A stretch of DNA of 64,000 nt from Bacillus sp. SB49 (GTDB lineage Bacteria; Bacillota; Bacilli; Bacillales; Halobacillaceae). The position numbers and the translations under genes were made by a program. The notes below the pieces were generated by a model. The model was not told the origin of the DNA. It saw nothing but the letters and a program-made list of their open reading frames with translations, and did not search any database. Each line of letters opens with the position of its first letter. Position 1 is the stretch's first letter. Of this stretch, positions 35,233 through 44,270 are shown one piece after another. The DNA lies in assembly GCF_000469135.2 (NCBI RefSeq), contig NZ_CP048117.1:3385501-3449500 (forward strand). Direction: 5' to 3'.

Positions 35233-36358
35233 TAAGAAGAAGATCCAAGAGGCTCTTGATAATAGAATCAGTGAAAAGCCGTTATTTACGGATAGAGACC
35301 GCCGTAGGTTTTACGAAGGAAGAAAAAGGAAACATTTACGGTCGACTATGGTTCCTCGCCTGCTGACGGCTTTGCTTGCCGTTCTATTCTTATCAGGGAC
35401 CATCTATTACGTGCAGTCCAGCAACCTCTTTGAACAAACCGCGTCTCCGGAGCAGAGCAAACCAGAGTCAGAAACGGAGCCATTGGTATCCGTTAAAGAA
35501 CCGAAGCTTACACAGGAAGCGTTTCTGGAAGAATTCAAGCAGGTTATCCTTACCAACCCTCTCCCGGAGAATATGCAAGACGTCTTGGATAAGTACGGAA
35601 GTGGAGAAACGTTACCAAAAGTGGGTGTGGAAGAAAACGCGACCTATACCTATGCTTATCATTGGAAGGAAGACAATGACGGCATTGCAGAATCCTGGTC
35701 GCCGAAGGGCACGCCGGACCTCGAGGATTATCAAAATGGCGAGATCGACGTGTTCCTTGAAATAGACATCCCCTCCTTTGACGTCAGTCCTTTGGTAAAG
35801 ATCTCCACCCTCTCAGAAGATGGAAAGCACGTAACGATTGAGACGTTCTACTCTAATCCTACAGACCATGCCTTCAAAACTTTTGAGGATGATCAAGAGC
35901 CATTGGAAATAAACGATCTGCTGTTACGATCGATCGCCCGTGATTTGAATAAGAAGCCGGAGGAAATTACGAAAGCAGACTTGATGAACCTTCAGGAATT
36001 AACAATTAATGCATCTCATTTAGACAGCACTTATGTTGTGGATGAAAATGAAGAGGTCTTTGAAGCGATGCAGTCGCTCCGCGTCTTGAAACTCAATCAT
36101 GCAGTCATCCCGGGATATCTGCTGAAGCACCTCCCCATATTGGAACAGGTCACCATCATCGGTGAGACCGTCACTGACTTAAGTTCCATGCAGGAAGGGA
36201 TGCAGCATGTCCAATATTTAAATATTGCAAGTTCCTCTTTCAATGGGACAGTAGATGATCTTTTAAAACTGAAATCTCTGACCATCGTCCGACTCGACCC
36301 CACCGTCGTTCCAAACTATGAGGAACTCCAATTCGAAGGCATTGATGTACGCTGGTAA
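35225..36358 (+). CDS. Putative anti-sigma factor with extracytoplasmic leucine-rich repeats
   Basis: 377 residues. The short basic cytosolic part (1-42, RDRRRFYEGRKRKHLR) and a single membrane segment (43-63) are followed by about 310 outside residues. A mixed alpha/beta part (90-235) precedes a region (252-375) with at least five LRR-like strands spaced 22-26 residues: LQELTINASHL, LRVLKLNHAVI, LEQVTIIGETV, VQYLNIASSSF, LTIVRLDPTVV. It overlaps the sigma gene by 8 bases and starts at TTG after AAGGAGAG. The anti-sigma role is inferred from coupling and topology; no zinc anti-sigma motif is seen. Confidence 0.7.
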   Translation: MNNKKKIQEALDNRISEKPLFTDRDRRRFYEGRKRKHLRSTMVPRLLTALLAVLFLSGTIYYVQSSNLFEQTASPEQSKPESETEPLVSVKEPKLTQEAFLEEFKQVILTNPLPENMQDVLDKYGSGETLPKVGVEENATYTYAYHWKEDNDGIAESWSPKGTPDLEDYQNGEIDVFLEIDIPSFDVSPLVKISTLSEDGKHVTIETFYSNPTDHAFKTFEDDQEPLEINDLLLRSIARDLNKKPEEITKADLMNLQELTINASHLDSTYVVDENEEVFEAMQSLRVLKLNHAVIPGYLLKHLPILEQVTIIGETVTDLSSMQEGMQHVQYLNIASSSFNGTVDDLLKLKSLTIVRLDPTVVPNYEELQFEGIDVRW

Positions 36359-36360
36359 CA

Positions 36361-36393
36361 AAAAAAGGAAGCTGAAATATCAGCTTCCTTTTT
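36361..36393. terminator. Terminator after the sigma/anti-sigma pair
   Basis: A 13-bp stem (36362-36375 with 36380-36393, GGAAGCTGA core) with a short loop and A/T runs both sides; serves two convergent genes. Confidence 0.88.
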
Positions 36394-36401
36394 CTATCTT
36401 A

Positions 36402-37649
36402 TTATTCGAAAGTAAGAGCCCAGCTTCCTTTACGGATCACTGGTTCTGTTGTTCCATCTGCAAGAACGCCGTCGACGTCCAACTCAGCAGAACCCATCAT
36501 GAAATCAACGTGGGAGAGGCTGTGATTGATCCCGTTCTTATCAAGCTCCTCTTCACTCATGGATGAACCGCCGGTCATGTTTGTTGGATATGCTTTTCCA
36601 AGCGCCAAGTGACAGGAGGCATTCTCATCATACAATGTGTTGTAGAAGATGAGTCCCGACTGGGAAATCGGAGATTCATGCGGCACCAATGCCAGCTCCC
36701 CCAGACGACGGGAACCTTCATCCGTATCAAGAAGGTGCTTCAATGTTTCTTCTCCTTCTTCGGCTGAAAAATCGACGACTTTCCCTTCTTTAAAGGTCAG
36801 TTTAAATCGATCGATGACGTTCCCGCCATAGTTCAACGGCTTTGTGCTTGAGACCGTACCTTCTACTTCATATTTATGAGGCGCGGTGAACACTTCTTCT
36901 GTCGGCATGTTAGGGTTGAACGGAATCTCTTCTCCTTCTGTCTGTGCAGGACCGCCTTTCCAAACGTGCCCCTCCGGTAGACCGACAGCAAGGTCCGTAC
37001 CCGGTGCCTTATAAATCAGCTTCTTATACTGCTTCTTATTCAGGAATTTACGGGCCTTGATCAATGTTTTATTGTGCTCTGCCCACGCTTCATTAGGATC
37101 CTCACGATCGACGCGGACGATGCTGAAGATTTGTTCCCAAAGTTTCTCAACCGCTGTATCCTCTTCTTCCCCCGGGAAGATCTTTTGTGCCCAGGCAGGT
37201 ACAGGAATACTTACAATCGACCACGGAATACGGTCATTCATCGTGTAGGAACGGAAAGTAGACATCGCTTCTGCCCCGGCTTTGTTCGCCGCTGCAATTT
37301 TCTCTCCGTCTATTCCTTTAAGAAGATCCGGATCAGTAGAACGAATCGATAGTACTGCCGCCCCCTGCTCTGCAAAGTAGGTGAACTTCTGCTGCTGCCA
37401 TTCCGGAACGTCAGATAACGTCTCTTTATCCGCATGTTCATATTTCATACGCGTCAGTGCGTCGTCAGACCAGTTAATATGTACATTCTTCGCACCAAGC
37501 TCAAAAGCTTTACGTGCTACAATACGGGTGAATTCTGCACCTTCAATAGTAGAGTTAATCATTAGCAGCTGGCCTTTTTGCAGGTTCACACCTGTTCGTA
37601 AAGCAAGATCTGCATATTTCTCTAATTTCTCAACACTAGGCATTTTCAT
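36402..37649 (-). CDS. M29 family metallo-aminopeptidase, copy 2
   Basis: 415 residues, clearly a paralogue of the enzyme at 2388-3629: same order of motifs NPNMPTEEVFTAPH, GELALVPHESPIS, CHLALGKAYPTN and HVDFMMGSAELDVD, with all five metal ligands kept. Differences are a Val in HVDF (Glu in copy 1) and a WKGGPAQTEGEE loop, so substrate preference may differ. The ATG at 37649 has GGAGG 8 bases upstream. It is monocistronic and convergent with the anti-sigma gene. Confidence 0.9.
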   Translation of the reverse strand: MKMPSVEKLEKYADLALRTGVNLQKGQLLMINSTIEGAEFTRIVARKAFELGAKNVHINWSDDALTRMKYEHADKETLSDVPEWQQQKFTYFAEQGAAVLSIRSTDPDLLKGIDGEKIAAANKAGAEAMSTFRSYTMNDRIPWSIVSIPVPAWAQKIFPGEEEDTAVEKLWEQIFSIVRVDREDPNEAWAEHNKTLIKARKFLNKKQYKKLIYKAPGTDLAVGLPEGHVWKGGPAQTEGEEIPFNPNMPTEEVFTAPHKYEVEGTVSSTKPLNYGGNVIDRFKLTFKEGKVVDFSAEEGEETLKHLLDTDEGSRRLGELALVPHESPISQSGLIFYNTLYDENASCHLALGKAYPTNMTGGSSMSEEELDKNGINHSLSHVDFMMGSAELDVDGVLADGTTEPVIRKGSWALTFE

Positions 37650-37715
37650 TGAATTTTCCTCCAATTCAGTTTCCTTGTATCCGAATACATTATTTCATAT
37701 TATAACCAGAACCAC

Positions 37716-37747
37716 AAAAAAGGAGACTCGGCCAATCCGAGTCCCCC
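37716..37747 (-). terminator. Terminator of the yfmR gene
   Basis: Stem GACTCGG/CCGAGTC (37725-37731 with 37737-37743) extended by GG/CC beyond one mismatch, then six T on the minus strand. Confidence 0.8.
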
Positions 37748-37752
37748 GGTTA

Positions 37753-39645
37753 TCAGTCTTCCATTCCTTCCACAATGAGCGACAATTCTTCCCACCGCTC
37801 CATTTTCGTTTCCAACTCTGTTTCCGCCTTTTGCTGCTCGGAAGATAATTCCTGCACTCTGTCATAGTTGGTTGCTTCCGCTGCAAGCTGATGATTTAAA
37901 TCTTCCAGCTTCGTCTCCAATTCAGCAATTTCATCTTCAATCGTTTCCCATTCCTGTTTTTCTTTATAGGAGAGCTTTCTTTTACGGTTGGATCGGCGCG
38001 TTTCTTCCTGCAGGGAGGCTTTTTTCTCCACTTGAGCCTTTTGTTCTGTTTCCTTTTTCAATTCCAGGTATTCCGTATAATTACCATAAAATTTGCGTAC
38101 AAAGCCTCCATCCTCGAAAGCGAGCAGCTTATCGACAACCCGATCAAGGAAATAACGGTCGTGGGATACAGTCACGACAACCCCAGGGAAATGCTCGAGA
38201 TACTCTTCCAGGACACTGAGCGTTTCCGTATCCAAGTCATTGGTCGGTTCATCAAGAAACAAGACGTTCGGTTCACTCATCAGCACACGCAGCAAATACA
38301 ACCGTCGTCGCTCTCCACCGGATAAACGTTTAATATACGTCCATTGCTGAGGTCTCGGGAACAAAAAACGCTCAAGCATTTGTTCTGCGGTAATTTCCGT
38401 TCCGTCCGCCGTACGAATAACCTCTGCCACTTCTTTAATGTATTCAATTACCTTAAGGCTTTCATCTAATTCTCCATGATCCTGCGTATAATAACCGATT
38501 TTTACGGTGGTCCCTGTTTTCACAACACCTCTGTAGGGCTGCAGGCGATCCGCCATGACGTTCAACAACGTCGTTTTACCGGAGCCGTTAGGGCCGATGA
38601 TGCCCAGTCTTTCCCCCGGAACGATAAGGTAGTCGAGATTCTCAAACAGTTTCTGACCCTCATACTGATAGGTCACCCCTTGCAACTCGATAACCTGATC
38701 TCCCAGTCTTGTGGAGCCGATTGCCATATCCACTTCTTCTTTCTGTGTATGGAACGTTTCTTCTTTCATGGATTCGACTCGTTGAATACGCGCTTTCTGT
38801 TTCGTCGATCTCGCCTTTACACCAGCCCTCAGCCAGGCAAGTTCACGTCTCAGTGTGTTTTGATGCTTTTGCTCCGCCTGCCGTTCCCACTCTTCTCTCT
38901 CTGCCTTCTTCTCAAGGAAAGTCTGATAATTCCCTTCATAGGTGTAAAGCCTGCCTTTATCCAATTCATAAATCAAATTGGTCACCCGATTCAGGAAGTA
39001 CCGATCGTGGGTGACGATCATCAACGCACCTCGATATGACGCAAGGAACTCTTCCAGCCATTCAATCGTTTCGTTATCAAGGTGGTTGGTCGGCTCATCC
39101 AATAGAAGCAGATCTGCCGGTTGTATCAATGCTTTGGCGATGGCCACCCTTTTTCTCTGGCCACCGGACAGCTCACCGATCTGCTTGTCGAAATAATCGA
39201 CGCCTAATTTGGAAAGGATCGTCTTCGCCGCTGTATTCGCTTCCCAGGCGTTCTTCTCCTCCATGTGCTGCTGCACACGGAACAACTGCTCTTGAACATC
39301 CGTGTCCTCTGGATCTGCCGAGAGTTCCAGCAGCACTTTCTCATACTGCCTCATCGCGACCATAATTTCTGCATTTCCCTCATAAATCTGTTCAAGGACG
39401 GTTTTCTTTTCATCCAATTCAGGATCTTGAGGCAGGTATTCCACACGAAAATCCTTTGCGTGGTCCATATCCCCCGCGTCCACGCTGTCCATCCCGGCTA
39501 GAATCTTCAACAGTGTCGATTTCCCTGTTCCGTTGACACCGATCAAGCCGATACGCTGTTGATTAGCTATGGTGAAAGAAATGTGATCGAAGAGATCTTT
39601 ATCTCCATAACTTTTGGTTAACTCATTCACTGATAGTAAGCTCAT
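37753..39645 (-). CDS. yfmR: ABC-F family ribosome-associated ATPase, YfmR/Uup type
   Basis: 630 residues, no membrane domain. Two ATPase cassettes: Walker A GVNGTGKST (36-44) and GPNGSGKTT, signatures LSGGQRKRVAIAKAL and LSGGERRRLYLLRVL, Walker B LLLLDEPTNHLD and VLFLDEPTNDLD. The linker (about 240-300) is rich in Arg/Glu and the C-terminal tail is a coiled coil (TIEDEIAELETKLEDLN), the Uup-type domain. B. subtilis YfmR, of equal length, helps ribosomes past proline-rich stalls. The ATG at 39645 is used; the upstream extension to 39762 runs through a terminator. Confidence 0.85.
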   Translation of the reverse strand: MSLLSVNELTKSYGDKDLFDHISFTIANQQRIGLIGVNGTGKSTLLKILAGMDSVDAGDMDHAKDFRVEYLPQDPELDEKKTVLEQIYEGNAEIMVAMRQYEKVLLELSADPEDTDVQEQLFRVQQHMEEKNAWEANTAAKTILSKLGVDYFDKQIGELSGGQRKRVAIAKALIQPADLLLLDEPTNHLDNETIEWLEEFLASYRGALMIVTHDRYFLNRVTNLIYELDKGRLYTYEGNYQTFLEKKAEREEWERQAEQKHQNTLRRELAWLRAGVKARSTKQKARIQRVESMKEETFHTQKEEVDMAIGSTRLGDQVIELQGVTYQYEGQKLFENLDYLIVPGERLGIIGPNGSGKTTLLNVMADRLQPYRGVVKTGTTVKIGYYTQDHGELDESLKVIEYIKEVAEVIRTADGTEITAEQMLERFLFPRPQQWTYIKRLSGGERRRLYLLRVLMSEPNVLFLDEPTNDLDTETLSVLEEYLEHFPGVVVTVSHDRYFLDRVVDKLLAFEDGGFVRKFYGNYTEYLELKKETEQKAQVEKKASLQEETRRSNRKRKLSYKEKQEWETIEDEIAELETKLEDLNHQLAAEATNYDRVQELSSEQQKAETELETKMERWEELSLIVEGMED

Positions 39646-39737
39646 TCCGCTCATCCCTTTAACATAATCTGCATTCATCATATCACATCTATTGGTTTCT
39701 TTCGCTTGCCCGGCGCCAGGCCATAACGCGTCTCCAA

Positions 39738-39772
39738 AAAGAAAACTGCTCTGATTGATCATCAGAGCAGTT
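39738..39772 (-). terminator. Terminator of the AGCS symporter gene
   Basis: A 12-bp perfect stem AACTGCTCTGAT/ATCAGAGCAGTT (39744-39755 with 39761-39772) followed by a T-rich tract on the minus strand. Confidence 0.85.
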
Positions 39773-39790
39773 CCTGTACTTCCATCCTAT

Positions 39791-41200
39791 TTATGAACCA
39801 TGTTCGTGTTCTCTCTTCCAATATTCCATACCGTCTACATCAGGAAGATGATCCTGGTAGAAGACCGGGTCCTTACCGGCTTTCCGCTGTTTACGATAGT
39901 CATTCAATGCAGCATAAGCAACAGGTGCCAAGCGGAAGATAGCATAAAGGTTGATCAAAGCCATAATTCCCATCATTAAGTCGGCTAATGCCCAAACAAG
40001 GCCGAATTCAGCAATAGCACCGAACATGACCATCGCTAGTACTGCGATACGATAAACGAAGATATTTACTTTGCTTGTCTTGATAAAGTCCATGTTCGTT
40101 TCACCATAATAATAATTTCCAATGATAGAACTGAAAGCGAACAAGAGAATAGCAACCGCGATGAAGATGGCTGCCCACGCACCAAGCTCCGATTCAAAAG
40201 CAGCCTGTGTCAATTGAATACCGTCTAGGTCCGTATTGGCGTAGTCTCCCGCGAACAGGATGATGACAGCTGTCGCACTACAGATTAGCAGGGTATCTGT
40301 AAAGACACCCAACGTCTGAATCAACCCCTGCTTAACCGGGTGAGACACCTCTGCCGTAGCAGCAGCGTTTGGCGCACTACCCATCCCAGCTTCGTTCGAG
40401 AAGAGTCCACGCTTAATTCCAATCAGAATCATACCTCCAAAGGTTCCACCGGCAACTTCTCTGAAACCGAAGGCTCCTGCAAAGATCTGTCCAATCATAT
40501 TCGGTACTTGGCCAAGATTCATGATAAGCACGTACCCAGCAAGAATAATATAGAAGATAGCCATGATTGGAATAATGATTTGTGTAACTTGTGCGATCCG
40601 ATTCAGACCACCGAAGATGATCAACGCGACAGCCAAGGTCAAAATACCACCCATCAACCATTTACCGATATCGAATGAATTTTCAAACGCAAGGCGAATG
40701 GTATTGGATTGCACAGAGCTGAATACAAGACCGTATGTAAACGTTATCGTAATAGCGAAGACTATACCCAGCGTCCTGTTCTTAAGCCCTTTCTCAATAT
40801 AATAGGCAGGACCGCCTCGATATTGGTTTTTATCCGGAACTTTATACACTTGAGCTAACGTACTCTCAATGAAGCTGGATGCTCCACCCAGAATCGCAAC
40901 AATCCACATCCAAAATACTGCACCAGGTCCACCGATGGTAATTGCCGCAGCCACACCAGCAAGGTTACCTGTACCAACCCGTGATGCTGTACTGATAGCA
41001 AATGCCTGAAAAGGCGATGTTCCTTTCTTCCCTTCCGCAGAAATGGATCGTTTATCGAATAACACGCGGAACATTTCCGGAATATAACGGAATTGAATAA
41101 ATTTCAACTTAATAGAGAACCACAAACCTACTCCGAGCAATGCCACAACAAGGATGGTTCCCCACATCCAATCGTTTAAGAACGATAGAACTGCTTCCAT
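39791..41200 (-). CDS. Sodium:alanine/glycine symporter (AGCS family)
   Basis: 469 residues, about ten membrane segments. Family markers: GTSPFQAFAISTASRVGTGNLAGVAAAITIGGPGAVFWMW near residue 65-105 and KRGLFSNEAGMGSAPNAAATA near 265. It imports alanine, glycine or, as AlsT-type proteins do, glutamine, with Na+. The ATG at 41200 lies 7 bases after GAGGTG; the GTG 9 bases further up is within the site. Single-gene unit, divergent from the iron transporter. Confidence 0.9.
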   Translation of the reverse strand: MEAVLSFLNDWMWGTILVVALLGVGLWFSIKLKFIQFRYIPEMFRVLFDKRSISAEGKKGTSPFQAFAISTASRVGTGNLAGVAAAITIGGPGAVFWMWIVAILGGASSFIESTLAQVYKVPDKNQYRGGPAYYIEKGLKNRTLGIVFAITITFTYGLVFSSVQSNTIRLAFENSFDIGKWLMGGILTLAVALIIFGGLNRIAQVTQIIIPIMAIFYIILAGYVLIMNLGQVPNMIGQIFAGAFGFREVAGGTFGGMILIGIKRGLFSNEAGMGSAPNAAATAEVSHPVKQGLIQTLGVFTDTLLICSATAVIILFAGDYANTDLDGIQLTQAAFESELGAWAAIFIAVAILLFAFSSIIGNYYYGETNMDFIKTSKVNIFVYRIAVLAMVMFGAIAEFGLVWALADLMMGIMALINLYAIFRLAPVAYAALNDYRKQRKAGKDPVFYQDHLPDVDGMEYWKREHEHGS

Positions 41201-41370
41201 ACCATTCACCTCTTTTGTAATTTTTAAAATTCATTTAGTTTCCAGTTATTAACACTTTCCCGATTAAATCTTTTTAAAAACTTCGAAAAGTGACAACTTG
41301 TTTATCATATCATATATGTTAGGTTTTCTTCCATAACTCTTTACAAGATAGAAAAGAGTAAAAATTGCTA

Positions 41371-41398
41371 TTGACATCTCTTTGATAATCCTTATCAT
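41371..41398 (+). promoter_or_regulatory. Promoter of the ferric-iron ABC operon
   Basis: TTGACA (41371-41376), 16-base spacer, TATCAT (41393-41398). The -10 box lies inside the first Fur box. Confidence 0.65.
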
Positions 41399-41436
41399 TA
41401 AGATAGAAAATAGATTGATAATGATTATCATTCTTC
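41384..41436. promoter_or_regulatory. Two Fur boxes before the iron ABC operon
   Basis: 41384-41402 matches 15 of 19 positions of the Fur consensus GATAATGATTATCATTATC; 41418-41436 begins GATAATGATTATCATT, identical over the first 16 positions. The first covers the -10 region, the second the start region, so Fe2+-Fur should repress strongly. Confidence 0.88.
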
Positions 41437-41469
41437 ACTTAACCGATTACATAGCAGAGGTGGATGCAG

Positions 41470-42546
41470 ATGAAAAAGAAAAAGTATTTAATTGGATTCT
41501 TATTACTACTCACTTCCCTCTTCTTAGCCGCTTGCGGAAGCAGCAGTAAAGAAGAAAGCTCGGAAACGGCGGGCGATGAAAAAGAAAAGGATAAAGGCGA
41601 AATCAACTTATATACAGGGCGGCATTATGACACAGATCAGCAGCTATACGAAGAATTTGAAGAACAAACAGGCATTAAAGTCAACGTGATAGAAGGTAAA
41701 GATGACGAACTGATTGCACGCCTGGCCAGAGAGGGCGAAGCATCAGAGGCAGATCTTCTTGTTACTGCCGATGCCGGACGCCTGCACCGAGCAAAAGAAC
41801 AGGAGTTACTTCAACCTGTAGACAGTGACGTACTTACAGAGAACATCCCTGAAAAATTCCGGGATACAGATAAAACCTGGTTTGGCTTGACGAAGCGGGC
41901 CCGGATTATCGTAGCTCACAAAGATCGAGTTAATAAAGAAGACATCCAAACGTATTCCGACTTGACCAAAGATGCCTTTCAAGGGAAAGTCTTAATCCGC
42001 TCTTCCTCCAACATTTATAATCAATCTCTACTCGCATCCATGATATCCATCGATGGGGAAGAGAATGCGAAGGATTGGGCAAAGGGTATTGTAGACAACA
42101 TGGCAAGAGATCCTCAAGGCGGTGACCGCGATCAGGCGAAAGCCATTGCATCCGGTGAAGGAGATGTTGCAGTCATGAACACATACTACCTCGGCCAGAT
42201 GCTGAATTCTGAAGAGGAAGAAGAAGTAAAGGCGGCGGAACAACTCGAGGTGATTTTCCCTAACCAGGAAACAACGGGTACACACGTCAATATCAGCGGA
42301 ATAGGTATGACAACCAGCAGTAAAAACCAAGAAAACGCTAAAAAGTTCATGGAGTTTCTGACGGAAGAGAAAGCACAGAAAGAATTTGCAGAAGCCAACT
42401 ACGAATACCCTGTCAATCCAAATGTAGAAGCATCAGAGCTTCTGCAAAGCTGGGGAGACTTTAAAGAACAGGATATCCCGTTGAATGAACTTGGCGAAAA
42501 CAATGACAGAGCCATTCAAATTATGAATGAAGTCGGTTGGAAATAA
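41470..42546 (+). CDS. Ferric-iron ABC transporter substrate-binding lipoprotein (FbpA/FutA-like)
   Basis: 358 residues. The lipobox LFLAAC (Cys about residue 21) predicts a lipid-anchored outside protein. The fold type II markers include INLYTGRHYDTDQQLYEEFEEQTGI near the N-terminus, LVTADAGRLHRA, GLTKRARIIVAH and the iron-binding double-Tyr area MNTYYLGQML. The C-terminus ANYEYPVNPNV matches FutA1/FbpA proteins. Two ATGs compete (41464, 41470); the second gives a standard signal peptide. Controlled by the two Fur boxes upstream; permease and ATPase genes follow. Confidence 0.92.
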   Translation: MKKKKYLIGFLLLLTSLFLAACGSSSKEESSETAGDEKEKDKGEINLYTGRHYDTDQQLYEEFEEQTGIKVNVIEGKDDELIARLAREGEASEADLLVTADAGRLHRAKEQELLQPVDSDVLTENIPEKFRDTDKTWFGLTKRARIIVAHKDRVNKEDIQTYSDLTKDAFQGKVLIRSSSNIYNQSLLASMISIDGEENAKDWAKGIVDNMARDPQGGDRDQAKAIASGEGDVAVMNTYYLGQMLNSEEEEEVKAAEQLEVIFPNQETTGTHVNISGIGMTTSSKNQENAKKFMEFLTEEKAQKEFAEANYEYPVNPNVEASELLQSWGDFKEQDIPLNELGENNDRAIQIMNEVGWK

Positions 42547-42557
42547 CAGTTGAATCA

Positions 42558-42591
42558 GAAGTACCGCACCAGGTTTCCTGTGCGGTACTTC
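42558..42591 (+). other. Intercistronic hairpin between binding-protein and permease genes
   Basis: An 11-bp perfect stem AAGTACCGCAC/GTGCGGTACTT with a 10-base loop and no T run. Hairpins at this place in ABC operons usually stabilise the upstream message so that more binding protein than permease is made. Confidence 0.6.
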
Positions 42592-42633
42592 CACTATGAG
42601 AAAACAGTGCGGTCGTTAAAGGATGTGTCGCTT

Positions 42634-44269
42634 TTGAAACTCTCCAGAAAATTATCCGGTTATACAAATAGTTGGACGCTCTTCACCATAGCTATCGTTG
42701 TTCTGATCCTGATCCCCAATCTCTCCATCTTCACTAACTTTTTCACCAGAAAAGCAGAAAACTGGGAACACATACAAACGTACATTTTACCAGACCTGTT
42801 AACGAACACGGGCCTTCTCATCATAGGCACCGGATTATTCACGATTCTTATCGGGACAAGTCTAGCTTGGATTATTTCCGCGTATGACTTCCCTCTGCGT
42901 GGATTTTTTAAATGGGGGCTCATTCTTCCCCTTGCAGTTCCTCCTTATATTGCCGGATACACATACAATGGGATCCTCAATTATACAGGAGTCATTCAAA
43001 CTACGTTAAGAAACCAGTGGGGAGTGGAAGTGAATCAGGACTACTTCAACATCCTGAACTTACCCGGAGCTGTTCTCATTTTCACATTATTTCTCTACCC
43101 TTACGTCTATACGATAACGCGGGCCTTCCTTGCCAACCAATCCGCTTCGTTAATTGAAAATGCCCGTTTATTGGGACGGAATCCAATGGAAATATTCTTC
43201 CGTGTCGTCCTCCCGGTGTCCAGAGGTGCAGTTGTAGGAGGAGCGAGCCTCGTTCTATTAGAAGTGCTGAATGATTATGGGGTCGTTCAATACTTTGGTG
43301 TTCCCACATTCAGCACAGCCATTTTTCAAACTTGGTTCGGAATGAATGATTTGAACGCAGCAATCAAATTATCTGCCACACTTATGATGATCGTATTTAT
43401 TGTACTGCTGCTTGAAAGATGGCTGCGGGGCAGGAAGAAATATAGTACGACTACAGCCAAAGCCAGACCATTGACACCAATTCGTTTACATGGTGTAAAG
43501 GCAGCCATGGCATTTCTTTACTGTTTCCTTATCTTTGCTGCAGGGTTCTTGATCCCTGTGCTTCAGTTGGTTGATTGGCTGTTCCTGACGTATAAAAAGA
43601 TCCCCTGCATTTGCACAATTAATATGGAATTCTCTCCTTGTGTCTATTGCAGGTGCAATGATTGTCACCCTATTCGCTGTCATCATTGCTAATTTTTCAA
43701 GGATGCATCAAAGTTTTCTTTCCAAATTAGCATCCAAGTCGACCATTCTCGGTTACTCTATTCCAGGGGCCGTGATTGCAGTGGGAATCAGCACTGTATT
43801 CATTGACCTGGATGAGAAGCTTTCCTTGTTCTATCAACAAACGGGTCTGGAAAGCCGGCTCTTCCTGAGCACAAGTCTGATCATACTGGTGTCCGCCTAT
43901 ATCATACGCTTTCTGGCAGTTGGTTATAATTCCATAGAAGCTGGTTTTGATAAGATAGGCAACAAGTACACCGAGGCATCCAGAATGCTGGGAATGAACG
44001 TGACGCAGTCGTTCTTCAAAGTAGATCTCCCTATGCTGAAAGGGCCCATCATCAGTGGATTTCTACTGGCTTTCATTGAGATAATAAAAGAACTTCCCTT
44101 GACCTTGATCCTTCGGCCGTTCAACTTCGACACGCTGTCAACCAATGCGTTTAAGTATGCCAGCGATGAGAAAATACAGGAAGCAGCTCTGGCATCGATC
44201 ATTATTGTATTGATCAGCGCCTTGGCTATCTACATTTTTTATCAAGTATTAGAAAAGGAGCCTACATGA
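42634..44269 (+). pseudogene. Ferric-iron ABC transporter permease (FbpB-like), frameshifted
   Basis: Two overlapping frames together make one permease of about 545 residues. The first reads normally to LVDWLFLTYKK, then becomes out-of-family Cys-rich sequence and stops at 43690-43692. The second frame continues the family sequence: FAQLIWNSLLVSIAGAMIV through EEE-free tail to TGA 44267-44269. Both ABC inner-membrane loops are present, one per half (GRNPMEIFFRVVLPVSRGAV and ASRMLGMNVTQSFFKVDLP). One extra base within 43594-43605 (AAAAA or CCCC run) explains the break. Start TTG 42634 has AAAGGA upstream. It may be inactive, a sequencing error, or rescued by frameshifting. Confidence 0.85.
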
Positions 44270-44270
44270 T

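Noticed and set aside
43586-43605. Programmed slippage site in the permease gene
   Set aside because: A five-A run is short for transcriptional slippage and no stimulatory structure is evident; a plain indel is simpler, so it is kept only as an alternative.
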